A model generated the notes under the pieces. That model did no database searches and was not told the origin of the DNA. It saw only the letters and a list, made by a program, of their open reading frames with translations. Position numbers and translations under genes: made by a program. Of a stretch of 60,000 nucleotides of DNA, positions 47,971-56,500 are shown piece after piece (position 1 is the first letter of the stretch; the number at the start of each line of letters is the position of its first letter). Source of the DNA: Rhodanobacteraceae bacterium (lineage in GTDB: Bacteria > Pseudomonadota > Gammaproteobacteria > Xanthomonadales > SZUA-5); the NCBI GenBank assembly GCA_016717705.1, contig JADKFD010000004.1, positions 1 through 60,000 of the forward strand, read 5' to 3'.

Positions 47971-49034
47971 GCGCATTCCCCGATGCCGGCGCGGGCATCC
48001 TCAAGGCCCAAGTCTACGACGCCATCGGCATGGCTGAACTTTCCGAATACCTGGGTGCTCGGGCAATCGCTGCAGGCGCGGGCGCAGGCGGCGCGTCGGG
48101 ATTGGCGGAAGTGCGCGGCCAACTGATCCAGGTGGTCGATGGCGTTGAGGGCCACGCCGTAGTCGTCGCCGGTAAAGGCACACGGCGCGACGCGGCCCAG
48201 TTCGTCGACGAACAGGAACTGCTCGCCCGGTGCGCAGTCAGCCACGGGTCTGGATTGCTGTCGGCTGGCGGACTGCAGGCGGAGCGCGTAATCGTGGCCA
48301 CCGATCAGGGTCACGCCCATCCGGGCCAGGCTGCGGCGCAATCGCGGCAATTCGCGCAGCCAGCGATCCAGCGCCTCGGGGGAAACCGATTCCAGCGCAT
48401 GGAACGCCGGGCGATCGCGTCCGCCGAGCAGGTTGTAGCTGATCTCGTCGATGCCGGCGGCGGCCAGTTGCTGCGTCAGTTCGGCAAAACCGTCGAGGGT
48501 CGAGCGCATCAGCACCACATTGGCGCGCAGGCGCATGCCGACACCAGAGCGTGCTCGCGCATCCGCCAGGGCCCGCACTGCCGCCAGCGTGCGCGCGTAG
48601 AGCCCGACGCGGCCACGCAGCGTGTCGTGGCGGCCACCGACCGCATCCAGGCTGACCGTGAGTTCGTCCAGATTTTCCAGCACCTGCGCGCGTCCGGTCG
48701 CGCTGGCCAGCGTGCTGCCATTGGTGGTCGCACTGACAGCCAGCCCGCGCGATCTCGCCAGCGCGCTGAAACGCACCCAGTCGCGCCATAGCAGGGGTTC
48801 GCCGCCGAGCCAGCTGAGCAGTGGGGCACGGTCGCCGGCAAGCTGCCGCCCGCGCCAGCCGGCCATCAATTCGATCAGTCGCTCGATCTGCGCGTCCGCC
48901 AGCGTCGTCCGCGCGAACGGCAGGCGCCGGTCATAGGCGCAAAAGCCGCAAGCCAGGTTGCAGACGGTGGTGACGCGGCAGACCACAACGAGGCGCGGAG
49001 GCATGGCGCGAGCATCGGCGAGCCGTGGGCGCAT
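47967..49034 (-). CDS. Radical SAM protein with C-terminal cysteine cluster
   Basis: About 355 residues. The [4Fe-4S] site CNLACGFCAYD (CxxxCxxC) is at about residues 25-32, followed by SWLGGEPLLWRDW (GGEP SAM motif) and SATTNGSTLAS. Cysteines near the end (VADCAPGEQF, VAPCAFTGDD, RACSDCPSTQVFG) look like a SPASM/twitch-type auxiliary cluster, as found in peptide- and protein-modifying enzymes. ATG at 49034 (MRPRLADARA) is used; ATG at 49004 (MPPRLVVVCR) is also possible, and neither has a strong ribosome site. It leads an operon with a helical unknown protein and an AMP-forming ligase. No short precursor peptide gene was found between or beside them. Product unknown. Confidence 0.85.
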   Translation of the reverse strand: MRPRLADARAMPPRLVVVCRVTTVCNLACGFCAYDRRLPFARTTLADAQIERLIELMAGWRGRQLAGDRAPLLSWLGGEPLLWRDWVRFSALARSRGLAVSATTNGSTLASATGRAQVLENLDELTVSLDAVGGRHDTLRGRVGLYARTLAAVRALADARARSGVGMRLRANVVLMRSTLDGFAELTQQLAAAGIDEISYNLLGGRDRPAFHALESVSPEALDRWLRELPRLRRSLARMGVTLIGGHDYALRLQSASRQQSRPVADCAPGEQFLFVDELGRVAPCAFTGDDYGVALNAIDHLDQLAAHFRQSRRAACARACSDCPSTQVFGKFSHADGVVDLGLEDARAGIGECA

Positions 49035-49069
49035 GGTCAACGCGCCATGGCTCGCAATGGTGAACCGAA

Positions 49070-49150
49070 AGCATCGCGCGCAAGCGCGCTCCTACATTCT
49101 TGCGGGGGCCCACGGAGAAATTGTAGGAGCGCGCTCGCGCGCGATGCTCT
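49070..49150. repeat. Type A REP pair
   Basis: GCATCGCGCGCAAGCGCGCT and the inverted copy around a spacer with GGGGGCCCACGGAGAAAT. CAACCGACAGCAACAACCGG follows at about 49154. It separates the FMN protein 3' end from the radical SAM operon start. Confidence 0.88.
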
Positions 49151-49174
49151 TCAACCGACAGCAACAACCGGCTC

Positions 49175-50815
49175 CTATACCGCCTTGCTCCAGCGCAACT
49201 CCGCCACGCCCGGCGGCGGTGCGAAACTGTCGGCGCGCGCGTCCTGCCAGAAGCGCTGGAACACCGTGTGACCCGGAGTGCTGGTCAGCAACTCGCCCGG
49301 TCGCAGGAAGGGATACAGCGCCGCCAGCGAGCGCACTTCGTTGCCGGAGACGCGGCGGATGATGTGCTCGGGGCCGAGTTCGCCGGGGTGATTCAGGCCG
49401 GCCGCAGCGATCAGCTCGCTGAGCGCGCGCAGCGTGTTCTGGTGGAAGTTGCGCACGCGCTGGGCCTTGTCCGGCACGTCGAGCGCGCGCCAGCGCGACG
49501 GGTCCTGGGTGGCGACGCCGGTCGGGCAATGGTCGGTGTGGCAGGCCTGCGACTGGATGCAGCCGAGCGCGAACATGAAGCCGCGCGCGGCATTGCACCA
49601 GTCGGCGCCGAGCGCCAGGGTGCGCGCGATGTCGAAGGCACTGATGATCTTGCCGGCGGCGCCGATGCGGATTTCCTCGCGCAGGTTCAGTCCGACCAGC
49701 GTGTTGTGCACCAGCAGCAGGCCCTCGCGCAGCGGCGTGCCGACGTGGTCGGCGAACTCCATCGGTGCCGCGCCGGTGCCGCCCTCGGCGCCATCGACGA
49801 CGATGAAATCCGGACGGATGCCGCTCGCCAGCATGGCCTTGGCGATGCCGAACCACTCCCACGGATGGCCGATCGCCAGCTTGAAGCCAACCGGCTTGCC
49901 GCCCGACAGCTCGCGCAACTGCTGCACGAATCGCAGCAGTCCTTCCGGCGAGTCGAAGGCCGAGTGACGCGCTGGCGAGATGCAATCCTCGCCGATTGGC
50001 ACACCCCGCGTTTGCGCGATCTCGGCGCTGACCTTGGCCGCCGGCAGGACGCCGCCATGGCCAGGCTTGGCGCCCTGCGAGAGCTTGATCTCGATCATTT
50101 TGACCTGATCCAGCCGGGCCTTCTCGGCAAACTTCTCCGGGCTGAACACGCCGGCACGCTCGCAGGCGCCGAAATAACCGGAGCCCAGCTCCCACACCAG
50201 ATCGCCACCACCCTCGCGGTGATAGGGTGAAATCGAGCCCTCGCCGGTGTCGTGATAGAAACCGCCGCGGCGCGCGCCCTCGTTGAGCGCGCGGATCGCG
50301 TTCGGCGACAGCGAGCCAAAGCTCATCGCCGAGATGTTGAACACGCTGGCCGAATAGGGTTTCGTGCACTGGCTGCCGCCGATCGGCACACGAAAATCGA
50401 AGCTCGCCGGATGGGTCGGCAGCAGCGAATGGTTCACCCACTCGTACTTGTTGGCGTAGACATTGAGTTCGGTGCCGAAAGGGCGCGTCTCGCGTTGCTG
50501 CTTGGCACGTTGATAGACGATGGTGCGCTGCTCGTGCGAGAACGGTACTTCCTCGTGATCGCCCTCGACCACGTACTGGCGCAGCATCGGTCGCACCGAC
50601 TCGAAGAAGCCGCGCACGTGGCCGATGATCGGGTAGTTGCGGCGCAGCGAATGCCGGCGCGAATTGAGATCGGCGATACCGAGTGCGAGCAACAGCGCGC
50701 AGATGCCCGCAAAGATGCGCCAGCCCAGTCCTTGCGTCGACAGCCCCAGGCTGACCACCAGGCTGGCCGCCACCACCAGCAGCGGCCAGTAGCGCGGCGC
50801 CGGAAATCCGTTCAT
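49175..50815 (-). CDS. FMN-binding glutamate synthase family protein, membrane-anchored
   Basis: 546 residues. Two N-terminal membrane helices (YWPLLVVAASLVVSLGLSTQ, IFAGICALLLALGIADL) precede a GltB-type FMN barrel: INISAMSFGSL-like block FNISAMSFGSLSPNAIRALN, GGFYHDTGEGSISPYHR, KLSQGAKPGHGGVLPAAKVS, DFIVVDGAEGGTGAAPMEFA and the cysteine segment CIQSQACHTDHCPTGVATQD that binds a cluster in true glutamate synthases. It lacks the amidotransferase domain, so it cannot use glutamine alone. Its real reaction is unknown. The downstream-overlapping hydrolase gene (ATGA) is upstream in transcription, so the two are coupled. Confidence 0.9.
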   Translation of the reverse strand: MNGFPAPRYWPLLVVAASLVVSLGLSTQGLGWRIFAGICALLLALGIADLNSRRHSLRRNYPIIGHVRGFFESVRPMLRQYVVEGDHEEVPFSHEQRTIVYQRAKQQRETRPFGTELNVYANKYEWVNHSLLPTHPASFDFRVPIGGSQCTKPYSASVFNISAMSFGSLSPNAIRALNEGARRGGFYHDTGEGSISPYHREGGGDLVWELGSGYFGACERAGVFSPEKFAEKARLDQVKMIEIKLSQGAKPGHGGVLPAAKVSAEIAQTRGVPIGEDCISPARHSAFDSPEGLLRFVQQLRELSGGKPVGFKLAIGHPWEWFGIAKAMLASGIRPDFIVVDGAEGGTGAAPMEFADHVGTPLREGLLLVHNTLVGLNLREEIRIGAAGKIISAFDIARTLALGADWCNAARGFMFALGCIQSQACHTDHCPTGVATQDPSRWRALDVPDKAQRVRNFHQNTLRALSELIAAAGLNHPGELGPEHIIRRVSGNEVRSLAALYPFLRPGELLTSTPGHTVFQRFWQDARADSFAPPPGVAELRWSKAV

Positions 50816-51630
50816 GCCGTCGGCTCGACCGCGTCGACTGCGGCCAGGAATTCGGCGATGGCACGATTGACCGCCGCGGGAGCCTCGATGGTGCTGGAGT
50901 GCCCGCAGTTGGCCAGCCGCACCAGGCGTGCGCCGCTGATCTGGGCGACGATGCGTTCGGCCTCGGCGGCGGGTGTGGTCTGATCCTCGTCGCCAGTCAC
51001 GACCAGTGTCGGGCAGCGGATGTACTTCAGCTCATCGACGATGGCGGCGCGTCCGATGACGCCGCCGACCGGGCCGACGATACGTCGTGGCAGGGATTGC
51101 ACATGGTGGATCCAGCGCGCCAGCTGCTCGCGCCGCTGCGGATCTTCTCGGAAACTCTTGCCGAACATCACCGGGAGCACCTGCGACAACAGCGGGCCCG
51201 GGCCGAACAAGGCAACCACGGCCTGCATCGCGCGATAGCGGATGCGTTGGCCCATGGTTTCGGCCGATGCACTGGTATTGAGCAGCGTCAGCGAGCGCAC
51301 CAGTTCCGGATAGCGTGCGGCCAGCCGCATGCCGACAAAACCGCCCATCGACAGCCCGATGAAATGACACGGCGCGCTGCCCGTGGCGCGGATCAAGTCG
51401 ACCGTATCCTCGGTCAGCGAGTCCATGTCGTAGCCGCCCGCTGCCGGGGCCGAATCGCCCTGGCCGCGGTGATCGTAGGCGATCACGCGATAGCGCGCGT
51501 CCAGCGCCTGCCGCTGCGCTTCGAACATATGGTGATCGAGCAGCAGACCGTGCGCAAAAACCACGGTCTGTGCGCCGTGGCCGGACTCGACATAGTTGAG
51601 ATCGATACCGTTGGCCGTGGCGGTCGGCAT
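50812..51630 (-). CDS. Alpha/beta-hydrolase
   Basis: 272 residues. HGLLLDHHMF supplies the oxyanion region; the nucleophile S94 is in GLSMGGFVGMR; the acid is in VVTGDEDQTTP and the base in LANCGHSSTIEAP. The similarity pattern (DHRGQGDSAPA, PCHFIGLSMGG) fits the 3-oxoadipate enol-lactonase/haloperoxidase-like group, but substrate is unknown. GGAGA precedes the ATG at 51630. Its last four bases overlap the start of the FMN protein. The gap 51631-51757 holds no recognised element. Confidence 0.9.
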   Translation of the reverse strand: MPTATANGIDLNYVESGHGAQTVVFAHGLLLDHHMFEAQRQALDARYRVIAYDHRGQGDSAPAAGGYDMDSLTEDTVDLIRATGSAPCHFIGLSMGGFVGMRLAARYPELVRSLTLLNTSASAETMGQRIRYRAMQAVVALFGPGPLLSQVLPVMFGKSFREDPQRREQLARWIHHVQSLPRRIVGPVGGVIGRAAIVDELKYIRCPTLVVTGDEDQTTPAAEAERIVAQISGARLVRLANCGHSSTIEAPAAVNRAIAEFLAAVDAVEPTA

Positions 51631-51757
51631 GGGCGGTCTCCGGAGCGGCGATGGCCCCGAGCATGGCCGAGCGCGAGCCATCGGGGAAGTCGTCTCGATG
51701 GGCTGTTTAGCCGCCGTTGCCTCGCCCAGGGGCTCGCAGAACTTGTTCCGACGGCCC

Positions 51758-52351
51758 TTAGTCCATTTCGGTGATGCCGATGCGGGCCAGCGCCTCGACC
51801 AGACGCAGGCGAGCGCGATGGATGACGCGACGAAAATGGCTGGCGTCGATGTTCAGTTCGGCGCAGATGAGCTCACGGTCGAGGTCATCGAGGTAAAAGC
51901 GACGCAGCAATTGTCGATCGCGCCGGACCGGCATGCCGCCGATCACGGCGCGCATGGCATCGCGCAATTGCATTCGTTGCGCCGTCGTGACCGGATCGGC
52001 CTCGCTTGGCATCGGTTCGCGTTGACTCGCATCCTGGTCACGGCGTGCGCGCTGTCGGTAGTAATCAGCGCAGGCGTGAGCGATGCTGACACGCAGATAG
52101 TGCGGCAACGCCTGCAGATCGACGATGCTGCCGGCGCGCAGACGCGCCAGCAGGGATTCCAGAATTTCCTGGGACAGATCGTCGACCTGCGGTTCGCCGC
52201 GCCGGCAGTGGCAACGCACCACCGCGCGCACGCCGCGTGCATACAGGCGCAGAAATTCCGCTTCCGCGGCGCGATCACCGCAGCGGATGCGCTCCGCCAG
52301 TGATGTCAGATCCGGCTGCGTACGTGCATGCACAGACACCGGGGTTGCCAC
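51758..52351 (-). CDS. ECF-type RNA polymerase sigma factor
   Basis: About 197 residues. Region 2 is LAERIRCGDRAAEAEFLRLY to DDLSQEILESLLARLRAGS and HYLRVSIAHACADYYRQRAR. Region 4 is VRRDRQLLRRFYLDDLDREL followed by the HTH NIDASHFRRVIHRARLRLVE. No anti-sigma gene is adjacent. The GTG at 52351 has GGAG upstream and is preferred over a TTG at 52372. A regulon cannot be inferred here. Confidence 0.85.
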   Translation of the reverse strand: MATPVSVHARTQPDLTSLAERIRCGDRAAEAEFLRLYARGVRAVVRCHCRRGEPQVDDLSQEILESLLARLRAGSIVDLQALPHYLRVSIAHACADYYRQRARRDQDASQREPMPSEADPVTTAQRMQLRDAMRAVIGGMPVRRDRQLLRRFYLDDLDRELICAELNIDASHFRRVIHRARLRLVEALARIGITEMD

Positions 52352-52418
52352 GCTGGAGCTCCGCGAACTCAAACGTAAACAACCCTACCACACGCGCGGC
52401 GGGCGGCGAATCAGTCGA

Positions 52419-52655
52419 TCACTTCTTCGCTTTGGCCGGCTTTTCCGACTTGGCCGCTTCGAGCAGGAAGGTCAGGCGCAGGGTCACGCGGTAGTCGACG
52501 ACCTTGCCCTTCTCCACCACCACCTTCTGCTCGGACACCCAGGCGCCCTGGATGTGCTTGATGGTTTCCGATGCGCGGGCAATACCGTGGCTGATGGCGT
52601 CTTCGAAGCCCTTCGGCGACGACGACGAGATTTCGATGATCTTGGCAACGCTCAT
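52419..52655 (-). CDS. Dodecin family flavin-binding protein
   Basis: 78 residues, MSVAKIIEISSSSPKGFEDA then IKHIQGAWVSEQKVVVEKGK and VVDYRVTLRLTFLLE. This is the beta-alpha-beta-beta fold of dodecins, which form hollow dodecamers and store or buffer riboflavin and FMN; the tryptophan in GAWV is the flavin-stacking residue. The C-terminus is a short Lys/Ala tail. GGAG precedes the ATG at 52655. Divergent from the membrane protein gene; the gap 52656-52842 shows no defined element. Confidence 0.93.
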   Translation of the reverse strand: MSVAKIIEISSSSPKGFEDAISHGIARASETIKHIQGAWVSEQKVVVEKGKVVDYRVTLRLTFLLEAAKSEKPAKAKK

Positions 52656-52842
52656 GTGCTGCTCCTTGGCTGGGTGCTGCGGTAAGCGTTGCCCGTTGGC
52701 GACGCCCTGAGAGCCATTCAATGACCCATTGTAACCAGTTGACGCGGTTGGGAAGCATCGGCGCTTGACGCCTGTCAACATTCGGGCGCGACTGCGGCGT
52801 TCTGATGCAATCTCGGGCAGCGCCACCGCAGGAGGCCACGCC

Positions 52843-53841
52843 ATGGCCAGGCACACCGATCCATCGGCTCTGAGTTGGGAAGTCGCGGTACCGTTGTGGA
52901 GCAACCCCCTGATCGTCGGGGCTACTGCGAAGGTCTTCCTGTTCGCCGTGATCGGCGTCGCCGCCATGCTCAGCCTGATCTTCCTGATCCAGGGCGAGAC
53001 CAGCGCCATCGGACCGCTGTGGCTGGCGTTTGCCGCAGTCGGCGCCGGCCTGTTCGTGCTCGGGCTGTTGATCATGGCCGTGGTATTCGGCAACCGCTTG
53101 CATTGCCGCTTCACCATCGACGCGCAAGGCATATTGTTCGAAACGATCGATCGTCGCGCGCAACGCAGCAATCGCCTGCTGATCCTGCTCGGATTGCTGC
53201 TGCGCAAGCCGCAGGCACTGGGGGCCGGCCTGATCGCGGCGTCGCAGGAAGTGCAATCGGTGCATTGGCGCGGCGCATTTCAGGCGCAATACCTGCCGCA
53301 GCGACAGGTGGTGATCCTGAAGAACCGCTGGCGACGGCTGATGCTGGTGTATGCCTCGGCCGACAACTACGAACAAGTGGCGGCGCGCATCGCCGCCGAG
53401 ATCGAGCGCCATGGCACCGCCACGCGCGTGCCGCTGCGTTCACCGCTGCCGCGTTATCTGGGCCTGAGCGCGCTGGTGGTGCTCGCCTGCCTGCCGCTGT
53501 TCGCGCTGGTCGAGGCCTTCGACATCTCGTTGATGCTGCCGTTGCTGCAGTTCTGCTTCGGGCTGGCAACGGTGTGGCTGATCGGTCTGTTCGGCTATGT
53601 GCTGATCGCCGTCGACCTGTTGATCGTCGCTGCGCTGTTGCTGGACGCGCTGGGTGTCCAGCAATCCTGGCTGCGGCCGACCGAGCACTACAGTCGCTGG
53701 ACGGTCTATTCGGACCAGGACTGGGGGCTGTTGCTGCTGGCGGGCCTGGCGATGGTCGTGCTGGCAGTCATCGGTTGGCGCGCCGCACACGGACGGCCGC
53801 CAGCGATGCTGATGGCCGATTTCGGCGATGCCGGGGAGTGA
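52843..53841 (+). CDS. Membrane protein of unknown function
   Basis: 332 residues, GGAGG ribosome site before the ATG. About six membrane segments: two at 30-80 (FLFAVIGVAAMLSLIFLIQG, LFVLGLLIMAVVF), then a cytosolic PH-like middle (LHCRFTIDAQGILFETIDRR, YLPQRQVVILKNRWRRLMLV), then four more between 205 and 320. The middle region with the RFTIDAQGI strand pattern suggests a lipid- or protein-binding beta domain; no family was recognised with certainty. Confidence 0.75.
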   Translation: MARHTDPSALSWEVAVPLWSNPLIVGATAKVFLFAVIGVAAMLSLIFLIQGETSAIGPLWLAFAAVGAGLFVLGLLIMAVVFGNRLHCRFTIDAQGILFETIDRRAQRSNRLLILLGLLLRKPQALGAGLIAASQEVQSVHWRGAFQAQYLPQRQVVILKNRWRRLMLVYASADNYEQVAARIAAEIERHGTATRVPLRSPLPRYLGLSALVVLACLPLFALVEAFDISLMLPLLQFCFGLATVWLIGLFGYVLIAVDLLIVAALLLDALGVQQSWLRPTEHYSRWTVYSDQDWGLLLLAGLAMVVLAVIGWRAAHGRPPAMLMADFGDAGE

Positions 53842-53919
53842 CACGACCCCTGCGAACAGCGAACTGCCGGGTCCCGCGGACGGTGCAAGCCGACGCCGTC
53901 GACGCCGGTCGAGGGGCGC

Positions 53920-54465
53920 TCAATCGCGCACTTGCCAGGTGCACGAGCCGGATGCGTCGATCAGCCGATGATCGACCAGCCAGTCCCGGGCGTCCTCCGC
54001 ATCCTGCTCGAACCACGCCCTGGCCGAGCCCAGCCGGAAGCTGTAGCCCCAGGCGTCCATGTCGATCAATGCGCGTTCGCGGCCGAATCCGGGCACCGCG
54101 TCGGCCAGCACGATCTGCAGCCAGCAGGTCGCGCCTTCCTCCTCTTCGGTATCGGCAGCGTCGGTGTGCACCCGTGCGCGGCGCTCCGGCGTGCAGGTGA
54201 TCCAGTGGCAGCCTTCATGCAGGATCGAATGCAAGGGCGTGTCCGGGCGCGCGTACAGGCGATCGCCGATCAGTCCGGCCTCGCATTCGCCCCAGTAGCT
54301 GCCGGGAATCTCGGTGCCGTCGGCGAGGATTTCGAGTTTCAGGCCGAAGCGCGAGAGCAGGGCGACGACGGTTGAAGTGTCGATGTCGCGCAGGCGCAGC
54401 ACAACAGCTTCGACAACCGGCGCGGCTGCCTCTGCGTAGGATGTGGTGAGCGCAGCGAACCGCAT
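53920..54465 (-). CDS. Unknown protein with HExxH motif
   Basis: 181 residues. The segment LHSILHEGCHWITCTPERRA contains HEGCH, the HExxH zinc-protease signature, followed by EEEEGATCWLQIVLADAVPG, where an acidic residue could be the third ligand. No signal peptide is seen, so it is probably cytoplasmic. The N-terminus (FAALTTSYAEAAAPVVEAVV) is poorly defined. A minimal metallopeptidase is possible, but catalysis is not shown. Upstream lies a type A REP pair. Confidence 0.7.
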   Translation of the reverse strand: MRFAALTTSYAEAAAPVVEAVVLRLRDIDTSTVVALLSRFGLKLEILADGTEIPGSYWGECEAGLIGDRLYARPDTPLHSILHEGCHWITCTPERRARVHTDAADTEEEEGATCWLQIVLADAVPGFGRERALIDMDAWGYSFRLGSARAWFEQDAEDARDWLVDHRLIDASGSCTWQVRD

Positions 54466-54524
54466 CGATTGAATCCCGTTTCGTCGCGATTGGTGCGCAC
54501 CGTCACCTTGCGCGGCGTTGAAAA

Positions 54525-54633
54525 AGCATCGCGCGCAAGCGCGCTCCTACAAATCCTGCGTGGACCGGCGGCACGATGCAGGAGCGCGCTCGCGCGCGAT
54601 GCTCTTGAACCAACAACCAACAACCAACAACCG
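54525..54633. repeat. Type A REP pair followed by CAACCAA heptamer array
   Basis: 54525-54604 is a type A pair with spacer AAATCCTGCGTGGACCGGCG, nearly the same as at 6381. 54609-54633 is a tandem array with period 7 (AACCAACAACCAACAACCAA). They separate the minE 3' end from the HExxH gene. Confidence 0.85.
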
Positions 54634-54637
54634 TTAC

Positions 54638-54892
54638 TCAGTCCTTGTCCGGCAGCGTCACCGACAGCTCCAGCACTTCCTGGTCGCCTTCGCGCTGCAC
54701 GTTGACCATCACCGCATCCGGATCGACGTTGACGTACTTGCGGATCACTTCCAGCAGCTCACGCTTGAGCAGCGGCAGGTAGTCGGGCGCCGAGTGCGCG
54801 CCGCGCTCCTGCGCGACGATGATCAGCAGCCGCTCCTTGGCGGTCTTGGCGGTGTTTTTCGGACGACTCTTGAACAGGTCGAACAGGCCCAT
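54638..54892 (-). CDS. minE: Cell division topological specificity factor MinE
   Basis: 84 residues: GLFDLFKSRPKNTAKTAKER at the N-terminus (membrane-binding and anti-MinCD helix), then LIIVAQERGAHSAPDYLPLL and the topological domain VIRKYVNVDPDAVMVNVQRE, ending in LELSVTLPDKD. It stimulates the MinD ATPase to drive pole-to-pole oscillation. It is last in minC-minD-minE, two bases after minD. Confidence 0.97.
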   Translation of the reverse strand: MGLFDLFKSRPKNTAKTAKERLLIIVAQERGAHSAPDYLPLLKRELLEVIRKYVNVDPDAVMVNVQREGDQEVLELSVTLPDKD

Positions 54893-54894
54893 GA

Positions 54895-55704
54895 TCAGCC
54901 TCCGAACATGCGTTGGAAGAAGCCCTTGCGCTTGGGTTCGGTGAAACGCATCGGGCGATCTTCGCCGAGCAGTCGCGCGACTGCGTCGACGTAGGCCTGG
55001 CCGGCATCGGCCTGCTCATCGAGGATCACCGGCACGCCGGAATTGGACGCCGACAGCACTTCCGGCGCTTCCGGAATCACGCCGATCACCTTGACGCCGA
55101 GAATCTCCTCGACGTCGGCAATGCTCATCATGTCGCCCTTTTCGACGCGATCAGGCGAATAGCGGGTCAGCAGCAGGTGTTCCTTGATCGGCGTCTGCCC
55201 CTGTTCGGCACGCCGCGACTTGCTCGACATGATGCCGAGCACGCGATCGGAATCGCGCACCGAGGACACTTCCGGGTTGACCACCACGACCGCGCGATCG
55301 GCGAAATACATCGCATAGAAGGCGCCGCGTTCGATGCCGGCCGGCGAATCGCAGATGACGATGTCGAACTCGTTGCGCATCTCGTCAATGACCTTGGCCA
55401 CGCCTTCCTGGGTCAGCGCGTCCTTGTCCTTGGTCTGCGAGGCGGCCAGCACCGACAGGTTGTCGAAGCGTTTGTCCTTGATCAGCGCCTGCTTGAGTGT
55501 GCAGTCGCCATGGATGACGTTGACGAAGTCGTACACGACGCGCCGCTCGCAACCCATGATCAGATCGAGGTTGCGCAATCCGATGTCGAAATCGACCACG
55601 GCGGTCTTCTTGCCGCGTTTGGCGAAACCGCAGGCCAGGCTGGCGCTGGTGGTGGTCTTGCCGACCCCACCCTTGCCCGAGGTAACGACGATGATCTCGC
55701 CCAA
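54895..55704 (-). CDS. minD: Septum site-determining ATPase MinD
   Basis: 269 residues. Deviant Walker A SGKGGVGKTT at 9-18, DFDIGLRNLDLIMGCERRVV (switch I), CDSPAGIERGAFYAMYFADR (Walker B/switch II), and a C-terminal amphipathic membrane-targeting helix with the FFQRMFGG end. It recruits MinC to the membrane and is released by MinE. The position in minCDE is standard. Confidence 0.98.
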   Translation of the reverse strand: MGEIIVVTSGKGGVGKTTTSASLACGFAKRGKKTAVVDFDIGLRNLDLIMGCERRVVYDFVNVIHGDCTLKQALIKDKRFDNLSVLAASQTKDKDALTQEGVAKVIDEMRNEFDIVICDSPAGIERGAFYAMYFADRAVVVVNPEVSSVRDSDRVLGIMSSKSRRAEQGQTPIKEHLLLTRYSPDRVEKGDMMSIADVEEILGVKVIGVIPEAPEVLSASNSGVPVILDEQADAGQAYVDAVARLLGEDRPMRFTEPKRKGFFQRMFGG

Positions 55705-55714
55705 GTTTCTCTCC

Positions 55715-56500
55715 TCAAATTTTCAGCGGACGGATTTCGAGTCGACCATCGTCCAGGAATATCTCGACCGCCTTGCCGGCAATATCGCGCCCGGCGGACT
55801 CAAACACTTTGAAATTGCCGGCAATCGACACCACTTCGGCGGCAAAACTCAGGCAATAGACACGCGCCCGAAGGTCGCCCGCGGCGCCCGCCATGGCCCT
55901 GCCGTTGAGGCGGCCGTAGACGTGCACGCAACCATCGGCGGCAACTTCGGCGCCGGCACTGACGCTGCCGGTGATGATCAGATCGCGACCGCGTGCATAC
56001 ACCTGTTGTCCGCCGCGGATGGGTCCAGGCAGCACCAGCGGTGGCTGCAGACCGGTGATTTCGGTCGGGCGCGCTGCGGCGGGTTCGGGCTCGATTTCGA
56101 TCGCGGTTTCCGCGGGCGCTTCGATGGCCGGTACTTCCTCGATCACTCGCGTGCGCTTGCGATCCAGTCCGAGCAGCGGCAGGCCTAGCGCCACCGCCGC
56201 AGCCTCGACACCCGGATTGGCCGCCAGTGCGATCACCCGCAATCCGGCCTGGTGGACGCGGTTGACCAGGTCCTTCAACAGGCCGTGGTCGGCCAGTTGC
56301 GACAGCGGATTGAGGTCGAGTACCACCGGGGCGCCCTGCAACAGCGCTGGCGCGGAGCCCACGTGATCGGAAAGTTCGGTCTGCAACTGCAACAGATCCA
56401 GGTGGCGAATCGCCAGCACCATCAGCGAGAACTGGCCCGAACGCAGTTCGAACACGGCGCCGTCGCGAGACTTGGTCGCCAGATCGCCACGGCGCCCCAT
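55715..56500 (-). CDS. minC: Septum site-determining inhibitor MinC
   Basis: 261 residues. N-terminal FtsZ-inhibiting domain (FELRSGQFSLMVLAIRHLDL, VVLDLNPL, LLKDLVNRVHQAGLRVIAL), an acidic linker rich in Glu/Pro/Ala (about 121-150), and the C-terminal beta-helix (PIRGGQQVYARGRDLIITGS, GCVHVYGRLNGRAMAGAAGD, RVYCLSFAAEVVSIAGNFKV). The ATG at 56500 overlaps the stop of the GNAT gene by one base. First of minCDE. Confidence 0.96.
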   Translation of the reverse strand: MGRRGDLATKSRDGAVFELRSGQFSLMVLAIRHLDLLQLQTELSDHVGSAPALLQGAPVVLDLNPLSQLADHGLLKDLVNRVHQAGLRVIALAANPGVEAAAVALGLPLLGLDRKRTRVIEEVPAIEAPAETAIEIEPEPAAARPTEITGLQPPLVLPGPIRGGQQVYARGRDLIITGSVSAGAEVAADGCVHVYGRLNGRAMAGAAGDLRARVYCLSFAAEVVSIAGNFKVFESAGRDIAGKAVEIFLDDGRLEIRPLKI

